64,000 bases of DNA from Larix kaempferi (Eukaryota > Streptophyta > Pinopsida > Pinales > Pinaceae). The notes under the pieces are model-generated. The model was not told the DNA's origin. It did not search any database and saw only the letters and a program-made list of their open reading frames with translations. Positions 21,854 through 31,865 of this stretch are shown here, in pieces. Position numbers and translations under genes: made by a program. The stretch is taken from assembly GCA_027924585.1 (NCBI GenBank), contig BSBM01000150.1:18458001-18522000 (forward strand), written 5' to 3'. The number at the start of each line of letters is the position of its first letter. Position 1 is the stretch's first letter.

Positions 21854-22888
21854 ATGGAGACTTCTTCTTCACAAAATATTCTTACTCCATTCAACTATGA
21901 TGAATGGAAACCAAAGATGATTGCATTCTTGAAGAGACAATGTCTTTTTGATATGTGCATTGGTAATACAAGAGTTTTTGATTCCGATGAAGAGGAGAAT
22001 GATTGGCTCAATGATTGTGATAGATATTTTGGAGCAATATGTCTTGCTATGTCTCCTTGTATGCGCTACCTCATTAAGACTGCTGAAAATCCAAGTGATC
22101 TATGGGTCCAACTTGACAGAGAATTTGGAAAGCAGGAAGAAGAGGATCATGCTAGCCTTTTGGAGAACAAGCCCAGTGAGATCTCCTTATGTGTTCTTTC
22201 CGATCATGTGTTGGCCTCAACAATTGTTCAAGATGAAGAAGAAACTGTAGATTCAACACTCATTCTCTCAAAGTCTTCTATTTCGAATTCTGAGCAAGAT
22301 AAACAAGCTCATACTCTAGATTCCGAAGAGGTTCTTGAATCCTCTCTTTCACATGAGTTTGTCGGCATGCAGAATAATGATCTACTTGAAGTTTTGGAGG
22401 TAAAATCTGATTTTGGAGGTGAAGCATTCGCCCTCCTTGATTGCATGCCTCCTATAGACTCATGTTCTATCATTTGCAAAGTTTCTCAGATGTTTAATGA
22501 AGATGAAGAGCACTACCATTCGCTTGAGTTCAAATCTCATGCACTTTTTGCTGATTTTGGTTTTGATCTCACCCTTGTTGGTTCAAAGGAGATCTCAAGA
22601 AACCATTCATCTATTTTTGGAGCTGATTTAACTTCTATTGATAAGAAGTTCAAGTTTCAAGATCTATTTTATCCGATTGGAGCTATTCCTACCTCACTTG
22701 GTTCGAATCACAGGTTCCAGGATCATCCTTATATTTTCAGATTTGTTCTCACCATTTTCGGTATGAAGAGCAAGTTCTTAAAGTCTCCACATTCGCTTGC
22801 ATCCACTGATGGAGAATTCAAGCACATGTTTTTGGAGCATGATCCATTTACTCCCAAGAGTAAGATACCTCCAGACATATCTACTTGA
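21854..22888 (+). CDS. Gag-like 344-residue protein, unit 4
   Basis: Identical in translation to the ORF at 15137-16171. It is the last ORF copy; LTR5 follows, after which gypsy A resumes. Confidence 0.75.
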   Translation: METSSSQNILTPFNYDEWKPKMIAFLKRQCLFDMCIGNTRVFDSDEEENDWLNDCDRYFGAICLAMSPCMRYLIKTAENPSDLWVQLDREFGKQEEEDHASLLENKPSEISLCVLSDHVLASTIVQDEEETVDSTLILSKSSISNSEQDKQAHTLDSEEVLESSLSHEFVGMQNNDLLEVLEVKSDFGGEAFALLDCMPPIDSCSIICKVSQMFNEDEEHYHSLEFKSHALFADFGFDLTLVGSKEISRNHSSIFGADLTSIDKKFKFQDLFYPIGAIPTSLGSNHRFQDHPYIFRFVLTIFGMKSKFLKSPHSLASTDGEFKHMFLEHDPFTPKSKIPPDIST

Positions 22889-23085
22889 TTTTGGAGCAGT
22901 TAAATCTTTTGGTGTACTACAGTCTATTTTGAGGGGGGGTATTTTTCCCATGAGGTTTTCCCCATTTCCTCGGTTTATTGACTGTTATTAGTTTTTGGAT
23001 TATTGTATTGGGGTGACCTTTGGTCTTAGTTACCAGGGCCCCACATTATTTTAGTTGGCACATCATAGTCTAGCTTGAGGGGGGG

Positions 23086-23881
23086 TGTTCGGATATCCAC
23101 ATCATCTATTTCGGGATACATCATCTATTTCAGGATCTTGCATGATCTATTTCAGGATATTATCTATTTCAGGATTCCTATTTCAGGATATGATCTATTT
23201 CAGGATTCTGCATGCACAGGCATGCATCCCAGTCACCAGTTTGATGCCTCCAGCACCTTATCCACCTTCTTCTAGCACCCGGGAGCCACCTACCACAGAG
23301 TTTTAGCCCTCCTAAGCTGAAAGGCGCCCACTTCTCACCTACTTCCAGAGAAGGGCGCACTTGTTCACCTACCACTGCAGTTCCACTTCAGTTACATTCA
23401 GTTAGCTCCGATTCTCCCTGATTTGAGGCTAGTTTCACTCCCGACTGACTGTATCACTTCCGTTTGACCTCCAGTTCGATTAGGTGACTTGTTCTGACTT
23501 CAGTTAGCCTCCCATGCGCCCCCACTGAGCCTCCAGATCCTATATCAGTGCTACACACTTCAGTTACATTTATTATGCTCAGTTAGACTCAGATTGACAC
23601 CTGGATGACTGGTTGTTGTGATTGATGAGTACCACCGATGATTTATGAGGACTCCTAGACAGAGTCAAGCTACTCCATTCAGTGATTCGAATGGCCTACT
23701 TAGTCAATTCGAATTGCTCATTGACAGTATTGGATTGGATTGTATTGTATTGTAATTCATTCACCCTTTCTGGGATAGAGAGCACTGCTGCATGTTTTGC
23801 ACAGTTTTGCACCATATTTTCTATGTTCATCTGTTGTGATTGATTTACTTGTTCATTAGATCTGCTGTGACTAATTTTACA
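23086..23881 (+). repeat. LTR 5 of array
   Basis: Same 796-bp sequence as LTR1. It ends AATTTTACA and is followed by the TSD CCTCA instead of a primer site, so the array is complete at this end. Confidence 0.93.
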
Positions 23882-23886
23882 CCTCA
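23882..23886. repeat. Target site duplication of the five-LTR array (right)
   Basis: CCTCA, matching 14125-14129. Confidence 0.92.
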
Positions 23887-24245
23887 CATCCGCTAATCCG
23901 GTTGGCCAATCAGAAGAAGGTGTCATTTGGCATTAATTCATAACGTGATATGTTCCATCAGGCTCGACGGGCATTGGATAAAGGCAAGGTTATCGTCTGT
24001 GACATGCCCCCTGTCTTTGATGACACATCAGACGCTGTTCCATCAGCACAGTCTGGAACTTTGCAAAAATTCATGGAAAGTTGTTTGTTGTTGGAAAGGG
24101 ATCCTACTACGCTTGCCGAGATTGAGGGGTTGTTGCAGCGATTGCCAAGGGGATGCTAAGAATCCACAGTGAATTCCTTACAATGGAAAAAGACTGGAAA
24201 GGGGATGCGGATGAATATTCAAATTGAAGATTATGATGTTGACTC
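23887..24245 (+). pseudogene. Gypsy A gag-protease linker
   Basis: This continues the reading frame interrupted at 14129: IRLANQKKVSFGIN, one stop, then an open stretch (23950-24159) with HQARRALDKGKVIVCDMPP and LLERDPTTLAEIEGLLQRL. It then runs to the start of the protease (EDYDVDS), where copia A2 is inserted. It has no independent domain. It is cut off on both sides by insertions. Confidence 0.7.
24241..24245. repeat. Target site duplication of copia A2 (left)
   Basis: GACTC, repeated at 31356-31360. The duplicated bases encode part of the gypsy A protease. Confidence 0.93.
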
Positions 24246-24851
24246 TGTTGAGATATTGTAACTTCAAAGAATATTATAATTGTACTTTATTATTCCGGAG
24301 ATGTTTCATTCCTCCGTAAAGATCTTATTGTATATCCGGAGATGTTTATTCCTCCGTCAGAATGTGGTAACTTGGGTTATTAGACTTCCCTAGTGGAGGT
24401 CGGCCCTTTATGTGTTATGTGGGTCAAAGGGTTATTAGACCACCCTAGAGGGGTCGGCCCAGTCAGTTGTAGTGGGGTATTTAACCCATTGGTTAAATAC
24501 GAGCCTACGTGTACTTGTGTAAAAGATGTGTCAGAGTAGTGTATAAATAGAGGAGGTGTGTTCCTCATTTGACATACATTCACTCACTTGAGGATAGCGC
24601 ACTTGTGGAGGAGAGGTCTGCTATTGTGGAGGAGGAGATCATGTCTCAGGGTTTCATCTTTGTATATTGCTGGTCATCTATATTGAGGAAGCTTTGCTGG
24701 GTTTTCTACCCCATGAGGGTTTCCCAGGATAAATCTCTGTCTCTTGTGTTTATGCTATGCTTGTTGTTTCTTCAGTGATCCTGTATATGCTATTATTATT
24801 AAATGGAATGTAATGCTGCTATTTTCTGTCTTAGCATATTGAATTTTAACA
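24246..24851 (+). repeat. 5' LTR of copia A2
   Basis: Starts TGTTGAGATATTG and ends AATTTTAACA. It contains GTATAAATAGAGGAGG near 24541, a clear TATA box, preceded by two GTCGGCCC blocks. Confidence 0.95.
24541..24550 (+). promoter_or_regulatory. TATA box in copia A2 5' LTR
   Basis: GTATAAATAG, about 300 bp into the LTR. It would direct transcription of the element from about 24570 onward. The same box is in the 3' LTR near 31046. Confidence 0.7.
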
Positions 24852-24863
24852 TGGTATCAGAGC
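24852..24863 (+). other. Primer binding site of copia A2, initiator tRNA-Met type
   Basis: TGGTATCAGAGC directly follows the LTR end, the standard plant copia primer site. Confidence 0.92.
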
Positions 24864-27759
24864 TAACCTGAAGGAAGACAAGGTATGGCACTAACGACAC
24901 TTGCTTTACTTACGACAATTTGAAGGATAGGGTTTTACATAGCAAAAACCAGTCATCGTAGCACTTTCGCTATAAATCCGTTTTGGCGAAGTTTTCGGAT
25001 CTGAAATTGTTACAGGACGAAGATTAAATCTCCAGATCTGAGTCAAAATCAAGTGACCTTGGGAAAAAGGTCATATCTTGGGATAGGAAGCTCCAAATGA
25101 AATTTCGTAAAAAGTGACAGGTAGTACACAGTCTGTACTATCTCAGAAAACTTTTTCAGAGGCCGAAGTTGAACCAGTGACATGTGGCACTCCGTACAAG
25201 TTCGCTCTCCTGTATTATCCCATAAACAGGTCATGTTGCGACACTTGACATAACTCTCTCTCAGAGAGTCCAATCGAGGTCAGACCTGTCAGGATGGAAA
25301 GATAACAGGCCGAGCTACCTCAGGAAATTTTTTCAGAGGTCGAAGTTCAAACAGTTACACGTGGCATGCCGTACAAGTTCGCTCTTCTGTTTTATCCCAA
25401 AACAGGTCACATTGCGACATTTGACATAACTCTCTCTCAGAGAATCCAATTGAGGTCAAACCTGTCAGGATGGAAAGATAACAGGTCAGGATATCTCAGA
25501 TAACTTTTTCAGACCCTGTGGATTGAAAAGTTTGGAGTTACACCAGAAACAATCAGGTACATATTTCTATCAAAACAGAATTATTTTTGAGTACCTTCAT
25601 TCATGGCTTCCGGAATTTAGGGCTTTGAAGAAAGTTGGAATTTTTGTAAACGGAGACCACGGCTGAATGATACTCATCAAAATAGAAATTTAGAGACCAA
25701 GATCAGATTTTTTGGTTGGGAAGAAGGCCGGGCTTGATCAAACCCTAGTTCGGGACTTTGATCAGAAAAGTGGAAAATTAGGGCTTCTGTAAAAATGGGA
25801 ATTTTTGAAATCTGTGACCATGGATGGAAGCTCCTCAGAAAAATAGAAGCTTAGAGCTTTGGATCAAACATTTTGATTGGGCAGAAGAGTGGGATTCATC
25901 AAACCCCAGTTTAGGGTCACGTCCAGTGAATCCGGAAGTTTCAAAGGCAAAATTGAGGAGTGAAACTTTGCAATTTTCAAATTCTGAATATATCAGTTTG
26001 ATCAGCTCATCAAGGCGCATATTTCTATCCTTTCGGAAGTTTGAAATTCAAAGTTTGAATTTTTGGGGTTTCTCTGACAAACCCATATCCAGCTCCAGGT
26101 CCAGTTCTTGCAAATCAAGTGGATAGGGTTAATCCTAGAAGAAGATGGATTGGTCACCTGCATAAGTGAAGGAGTTCATGTTTCAGAGGGAGATAAGGCT
26201 AAGGCTTTACATAAGGAGATTACAAGCGATCTCGACAGGTATGACTCATCGAGGTATGTTTTGAGATTTGTTCATGATTAAGTTTATGGTATGTTTGTCT
26301 TCATGTTATTACGGTTAGTACAATCTTGATCTTAGATTTGTTGTATCACCCTAGTAACAGTATGAATGCATGTGAATGATCAAAGGCATTCATTGATTAG
26401 GGCTATATGATTGTACTAATGCATTATGATGTTGTGTGAGGTTGATGTTGTCTGCTAACAAGGCTCAGGTACATCACAAAAGACAAATCAGGTTCCATGA
26501 CCATGAAAACATGAAGACAAAGACTCATCCATAATCTTTGTTCTACTTACGAGGTATGTTTCCCATGAATCTTACCTTGTGTTAGGATCCCTTATATAAG
26601 TATACTTGGTATGATTGGTTATGCTTATTCACAAAGTTAGTAATCAAGGGATTATGCATATTATGTCTTTTATCTTGATTGATGATATGCATGAGTAAAA
26701 GAAGACTTCCCTGAAATCTTGAATACTAATGTTTATTAACTATAATCATGACTATACATTCTCAATATTATTTAGAACTATAATGTTTTGATAACATTTA
26801 GAACATACTAATGGGTGTATGTTTGTGTATGAGATCATGAGGATGACACTTGAACATGCACAGTGGTACATAATGAATAGAAGTTCAAAAGACATACAGA
26901 AGATCAAGCGGGAGGCAACCACACAAACATAAAAGATAAGTATTTGAGTTGTTATTTGAAATAGTAAATGATATTGCCTGTAATAGGTTGTATGCATATT
27001 TGTATTCCTATAATGTATCATGCTAAGTGTAAATATTCATAGAACATTGAACAGTATACTACTAATATGCATATGATTGGTAAGTTGGACAAACATTCCA
27101 TTGTTGCTTGTCTAGAATGAAACCTCTTTGCTGACATGCTGAGAGTTGTGCACACTCTCGATAGTATGTTCTAGTAGAGATGGAAGGCATCTAGATAGCC
27201 ACTGTATGCATACAGGATATGGGAAAGTGTTGTGCCAAAGTATTGGTCAAGATAGTTGCATAACTATGTAAATGATATCTGTGTGCATAATAGGTTATCA
27301 TGTCAATATGATTTGATGATTATGAAGTATTACTAATCATGTACCTAATTTTGATTTGTAGGAAAAATCATGATGAATGATGAACAAGCGATGGATGTTC
27401 AACAAAAGGATTTACAAATCAAACACACTATAGAAAGCTTATGGTTAAGAGATTCTCTTAGAAAGAGGAAGAGAATCATGATGAGATGTTTTGACCATTC
27501 TCTTAATAATGTAATCAGGTTCTGTATGGGTTCCCAGGATCGGTAGTCAATTGATGAGCTTAATGATCATCATGGGTGATGTGGATCTCAACCCTTGCTA
27601 CAAGGTTGAATATGGCTTCTATACACATATGACATGGATGCAAGAAGGAGCTCACCATAGAGTTCGAATGACTTTGAGGCTCATATTAGTAGACCCATCT
27701 GACGAGAGATGGCACAGATAGATATGCAGAAGATCACTCAATGCAGAGTGTGAATAATG
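24864..27759 (+). other. Non-coding leader of copia A2 with candidate intron
   Basis: No long open frame. Two ~180-bp blocks around 25120-25320 and 25320-25510 repeat each other (both contain GTCGAAGTT or GCCGAAGTT, AACTCTCTCTCAGAGA and GTCAGGATGGAAAGATAACAGG). The part 25560-27370 is shared with copia A1. A donor-like CGACAG/GTATGA at 26239 and an acceptor-like GATTTGTAG/GAAAA ending at 27361 are conserved between the two copies. The stretch from 27370 to 27759 carries fragments similar to the start of the RT region but is not open. Confidence 0.65.
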
Positions 27760-28786
27760 GACAATTGACAGCTTCATGACAAAGCTTGGGCTTTAGCAGA
27801 AGTAAAGCTGATCCTAACCTTTACCTTAAGGTTGTGGATGATGAACCTATCATACCATTATTATGTGACGATGATCTCTTTCTGACAAGGAATGAGAAAC
27901 AGATCATGAAAATGGCTGCAGAAATAAAAATGAAAGATCTCAGATTAATGCACTACTTCTTAGGTCTAGAAGTATGGCATGATCCAAAAGGAATCTTTTA
28001 AATCGAGGTAAGTATGCTGTGAAGTTTCTAAAAATATTTGATATGTTGGAGTGTAAAGCCATGGCCACTCCCATGGACTCCAACTTGAAGTTATTAGTTA
28101 ATGACTCATCGGATTTAGTGGACCTAACCCTATATAGACAAATCATTGGGCCAATGATGTATTTAACAAATACTAGGCCAGATATATGCTTTGTTGTAAA
28201 TACCGTAAGTCAGTATCTAGTAGAATCTAGAAAGGTTCACTTAATAGCTACAAAGCATGTAGTGAGGTACCTAAAAGGTACTTTAGATTTTGGTCTATAT
28301 AATCTTGGAGGTCATGAACTCCGATTACATGGTTACTCAAATTCTGATTGGGCAGGAAGTGTCTCAGACAGAAAGAGTACATCAGGTGGATGTTATAGTC
28401 TTGAATCTACCATGATCTCATGGTTTAGCAAGAAACAATCTAGTGTGGCTCTCAGTACTACTGAAACAGAATATATAGCTGTCTGCTCTGCCAGCTGTGA
28501 AGCAGTGTGGCTTCAGAAGCTATTATATGGAGTGTTTGACTTGGAAATGGATTCCACTGGGATTATGTGTGACAATCAAAGCTGCATCAAGATGATAGGA
28601 AATCTTGTATTCCATGATAAGTCAAAACACATTGAGATCCGATACTTCTATATACGAGATATGGTGCAGAGAGGAGCTATCAAGCTCGAGTATATAAGCA
28701 CTAAGGATCAAATTGATGATATCCTGACCAAACCTCTGTCTCGAGTAAAGTTTGAACGCTTACGAGACAAGCTTGGTGTAGTTTAG
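27760..28786 (+). pseudogene. Broken copia RT and RNase H (copia A2)
   Basis: The RT piece (27786-28001) has SRSKADPNLYLKV, then LLCDDDLFLTRN in place of the YVDD catalytic motif, then LRLMHYFLGLEVW. After a stop and frame change the rest is open for 255 codons (28019-28786): LECKAMATPMDSNLKL, MYLTNTRPDICFVVNT, then RNase H with all three acidic motifs (SNSDWAGS, STTETEYIAV, CDNQSCIKM) and the C-terminal ILTKPLSRVKFE. The RNase H could be complete, but the RT has lost its N-terminal half and part of its active site. It cannot drive transposition alone. Confidence 0.9.
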
Positions 28787-29008
28787 AAGGACTCTCCTCG
28801 AAAGGGGGAGTAGCACAATATCCGATAACAAGTCTATCTCATCAATGATGAGGTTACCTATTTACTGCACTTAGTTACCTAGAATTATTTAGATTTAAGA
28901 CTCTTATATTCTTTCTTTTAATGATAGATGTATACATGCTTTTGACGTTAGTTTTTTTATGATAGATGTATACATGTTTTTTATGTTAGTCTTTGATGAT
29001 AGATGATA

Positions 29009-29260
29009 CATGTTTTGATGATGATGACACATGTTGTGGCTATACATGTTTTGATGATGAGTACACATGTTGTGGTTATACATGTTTTGATGATGATGAC
29101 ACATGTTGTGGTTATACATGTTTTGATGATGATGACACATGTTGTGGTTATACATGTTTTGATGATGATGACACATGTTGTGGTTATACATGTTTTGATG
29201 ATGGTGATACATGTTGTTGTTATACATGTTTTGATGATGAGGATACATGTCTTGTTATAC
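29009..29260. repeat. 36-bp minisatellite, seven units
   Basis: CATGTTTTGATGATGATG starts a unit at 29009, 29045, 29081, 29117, 29153, 29189 and 29225. Because 36 is a multiple of three, several frames stay open on both strands and give repetitive pseudo-proteins. I do not call these genes. Confidence 0.95.
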
Positions 29261-29265
29261 ATGTT

Positions 29266-29612
29266 GTGAAGGGATTGGATCATTCCTGGACTTCAGTCCT
29301 AAAGAAGAGCCGTAGACATATGTCTTCGAAAATGAAGTTCTTGATGAACATGTGAAGGGATTGGATCATTCCTGGATTTCAATCCTAAAGAAGAGCCGTA
29401 GACGTATGTCTTCAAAAATGAAGTTCTTGGTGAACATGTGAAGGGATTGGATCATTCCTGGACTTCAGTCCTAAAGAAGAGCCGTAGACGTATGTCTTCG
29501 AAAATGAAGTTCTTGGTGAACATGTGAAGGGATTGAATCATTCCTGGACTTCAGTCCTAAAGAAGAGCCGTAGACGTAAGTCTTCGAGAATGAAGTCCTT
29601 GGTGGACGGTGA
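29266..29612. repeat. 86-bp tandem repeat, four units
   Basis: GTGAAGGGATTGGATCATTC starts units at 29266, 29352, 29438 and 29524. Each unit contains AAGAAGAGCCGTAGACGT and a TGTCTTCGAAAATGAAG variant. Confidence 0.95.
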
Positions 29613-30170
29613 GGGATTAAGTCATCCTTAGACGTAGGTCCTAAATGCACGGTTGAGGATTAAGTCATCCTTGGACGTAGGTCCTAAATGCACGGTTGAG
29701 GATTAAGTCATCCTTGGACGTAGGTCCTAAATGCACGGTGGAGGATTAAGTCATCCTTGGACGTAGGTCCTAAATGCACAGTGGAGGATTAAGTCATCCT
29801 TGGACGTAGGTCCTAAATGCACGGTTGAGGATTAAGTCATCCTTGGACGTAGTTCCTAAATGCACAGTGGAGGATTAAGTCATCCTTGGACGTGGTCCTA
29901 AATGTACGGTGGAGGATTAAGTCATCCTTGGACGTGGTCCTAAATGTACGGTGGAGGATTAAGTCATCCTTGGACATGGTCCTAAATGTACGATGGAGGA
30001 TTAAGTCATCCTTGGACGTGGTCCTAAATGTACGGTGGAGGATTAAGTCATCCTTGGACGTGGTCCTAAATGTACGGTGGAGGATTAAGTCATCCTCGGA
30101 CGTGGTCCTAAATGAACGGTTAAGGATTAAGTCATCCTTGGACGCTGTCCTAAATGTACGGTAAGGATTG
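29613..30170. repeat. 42/43-bp tandem repeat, about thirteen units
   Basis: GGATTAAGTCATCCTTGGAC recurs every 43 bp in the first half and every 42 bp in the second, where GTAGGTCC has become GTGGTCC. A 92-codon frame across the 42-bp units is an artefact of the repeat. Confidence 0.93.
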
Positions 30171-30740
30171 GATCATCCTTGGACTTTGGTCCTATAAACT
30201 GAGCCGTAGACATGTGGTCTCCGAGAACATGATAGGACTGGATCGTCCCTGGACTTCAGTTCAAAAGGTACATGATAGGACTGGATCATCCCTGGACTTT
30301 GGTTCAAAAGGTACATGACTGGTTTGCATCATCCTTGGACATAGAAAACTGGATTGATCGTGTGATGATGATGTTGATGATCGTATGATGACGAGGCTGA
30401 TGATTGTGTGATGACGATGCTGATGATCATGTGATGACGATGTTGATCGTGATGCTGATGATCGTGTGATGACGATGTTGATCGTGATGCTGATGATCGT
30501 ATGATGATGATGCTGATGATCGTATGATGATGATGCTGATGATTGTGTGATGACGATGCTGTTGATCGTGTGTTGACGATGCTAATGATTGAGTACTATC
30601 AACTCTGATGATGTTGATGTTCCAGTAACTAGTTGAGTTACTGATGATGTTGAGAAAGCTTCCAATGATTTATAGATGTATCATGTATGATGTTGATGAC
30701 TCCTTGCTCGTGCAGATGCTGTTATAATATCCTTCTCGTT
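30171..30740. repeat. Further short repeats before polypurine tract of copia A2
   Basis: Two or three copies of GGACTGGATCGTCCCTGGAC lie at 30190-30330. They are followed to about 30600 by variants of GATGATCGTGTGATGACGATG. Non-coding. Confidence 0.8.
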
Positions 30741-30749
30741 AAGGGGGAG
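30741..30749 (+). other. Polypurine tract of copia A2
   Basis: AAGGGGGAG directly before the 3' LTR. Confidence 0.9.
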
Positions 30750-31355
30750 TGTTGAGATATTGTAACTTCAAAGAATATTATAATTGTACTTTATTATTCC
30801 GGAGATGTTTCATTCCTCCGTAAAGATCTTATTGTATATCCGGAGATGTTTATTCCTCCGTCAGAATGTGGTAACTTGGGTTATTAGACTTCCCTAGTGG
30901 AGGTCGGCCCTTTATGTGTTATGTGGGTCAAAGGGTTATTAGACCACCCTAGAGGGGTCGGCCCAGTCAGTTGTAGTGGGGTATTTAACCCATTGGTTAA
31001 ATACGAGCCTACGTGTACTTGTGTAAAAGATGTGTCAGAGTAGTGTATAAATAGAGGAGGTGTGTTCCTCATTTGACATACATTCACTCACTTGAGGATA
31101 GCGCACTTGTGGAGGAGAGGTCTGCTATTGTGGAGGAGGAGATCATGTCTCAGGGTTTCATCTTTGTATATTGCTGGTCATCTATATTGAGGAAGCTTTG
31201 CTGGGTTTTCTACCCCATGAGGGTTTCCCAGGATAAATCTCTGTCTCTTGTGTTTATGTTGTGCTTGTTGTTTCTTCAGTGATCCTGTATATGCTATTAT
31301 TGTGAAATGGAATGTAATGCTGCTATTTTCTGTCTTAGCATGTTGAATTCTAACA
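30750..31355 (+). repeat. 3' LTR of copia A2
   Basis: 606 bp, six substitutions from the 5' LTR, all in the last 110 bp (three clusters: CTATG/TTGTG, TATTAA/TGTGAA, and near the end ATATTG/ATGTTG and TTTTAA/TTCTAA). Confidence 0.95.
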
Positions 31356-31360
31356 GACTC
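31356..31360. repeat. Target site duplication of copia A2 (right)
   Basis: GACTC, matching 24241-24245. Confidence 0.93.
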
Positions 31361-31865
31361 AGTTATTCTGGATCTTGGTTCGGATGTCAACATCTTAACC
31401 AAGAAGGCATGGCATAAAATGGGGAGCCCCCCATTGAGATGGTCTCCTATATAGCTCCGGTTAGATAATCATGCTAAAGTGATGCCAATTGGGAGAGTCC
31501 CCCGGTTGGTGGTGGACATTGAGGGCATGAAGGCCTACGCTGACTTCGATGTCATCGAAGTGGTTGAAGGAGTAAGCTCTTATCCCGTGTTGCTGGGGAT
31601 CAGATGGGATAATGACAGTGGAGCGGTAATCAACTTCAAGCAACGGATGATGACTTTTGAAAATCACGATCTCAGAGTTATCGCCCCATTGGATCCGGCT
31701 GAAGGATGCAGATACCTTGAACCAGTGAAAGATGAAGATCCCAGTGAATGGGACCATGCATTCAACATTTTAGAATATTACATTCATCCAACTGACAACA
31801 GTGAGCTTGGATGGAGCAATGACAGCTTTGCATCTTTCGACTCTAATGATGAGCTAGAACACTAG
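31356..31865 (+). pseudogene. Gypsy A aspartic protease
   Basis: The frame joins from 24245 and reads DSVILDLGSDVNILTKKAW: a retropepsin-like active-site region with DLGS where DTG/DSG is expected. One stop follows at about 31450. Then an open 128-codon piece (31479-31865) continues with LVVDIEGMKAYADFDVIEV and YPVLLGIRWDND, typical of the second half of plant gypsy proteases (ILLGR/LLGRPW type). It would cleave the polyprotein. It is inactive because of the stop and the copia A2 insertion. Confidence 0.8.

Larger units (their letters stand above)
14130..23881 (+). mobile_element. Tandem array: five LTRs and four internal regions of a gag-only element
   Basis: The structure is LTR-int-LTR-int-LTR-int-LTR-int-LTR with an exact 2239-bp period (LTR 796 bp, internal 1443 bp); 4 x 2239 + 796 equals the observed 9752 bp. 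A single 5-bp TSD (CCTCA) flanks the whole array, so only one integration took place. Each internal region has a TGGTATCAGAGCC primer site, one 344-codon ORF and a G-rich polypurine tract. There is no protease, RT, RNase H or integrase, so the element is non-autonomous and resembles the TR-GAG class (terminal repeats plus a gag-type domain). I saw no difference between copies; the four long ORFs are identical. The array sits in the gag-protease linker of gypsy A. Confidence 0.93.
24246..31355 (+). mobile_element. Copia retrotransposon A2, both LTRs, internally deleted
   Basis: 7110 bp with 606-bp LTRs (24246-24851 and 30750-31355), primer site, polypurine tract and a perfect 5-bp TSD GACTC. 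The LTRs differ at six positions that I counted, about 1%, so the insertion is fairly recent. The inside has a 2.5-kb non-coding leader, a broken RT/RNase H (27760-28786) and a 1.9-kb compound minisatellite region before the polypurine tract. Gag, protease and integrase are missing. It is the same family as copia A1. It interrupts the gypsy A protease between the codons for Asp and Val of the DSVILDLGS segment. Confidence 0.95.

Noticed and set aside
24380-24778. Small ORFs in copia A2 LTRs, duplicated at 30884-31282
   Set aside because: They lie across the LTR promoter region and recur only through LTR duplication.
28904-29355. ORFs on both strands with His/Asn- or Cys/Asp-rich repeats
   Set aside because: Artefact of the 36-bp minisatellite, whose length is a multiple of three.
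29886-30164. 92-codon repetitive ORF
   Set aside because: Produced by 42-bp tandem repeats in a non-coding part of copia A2.
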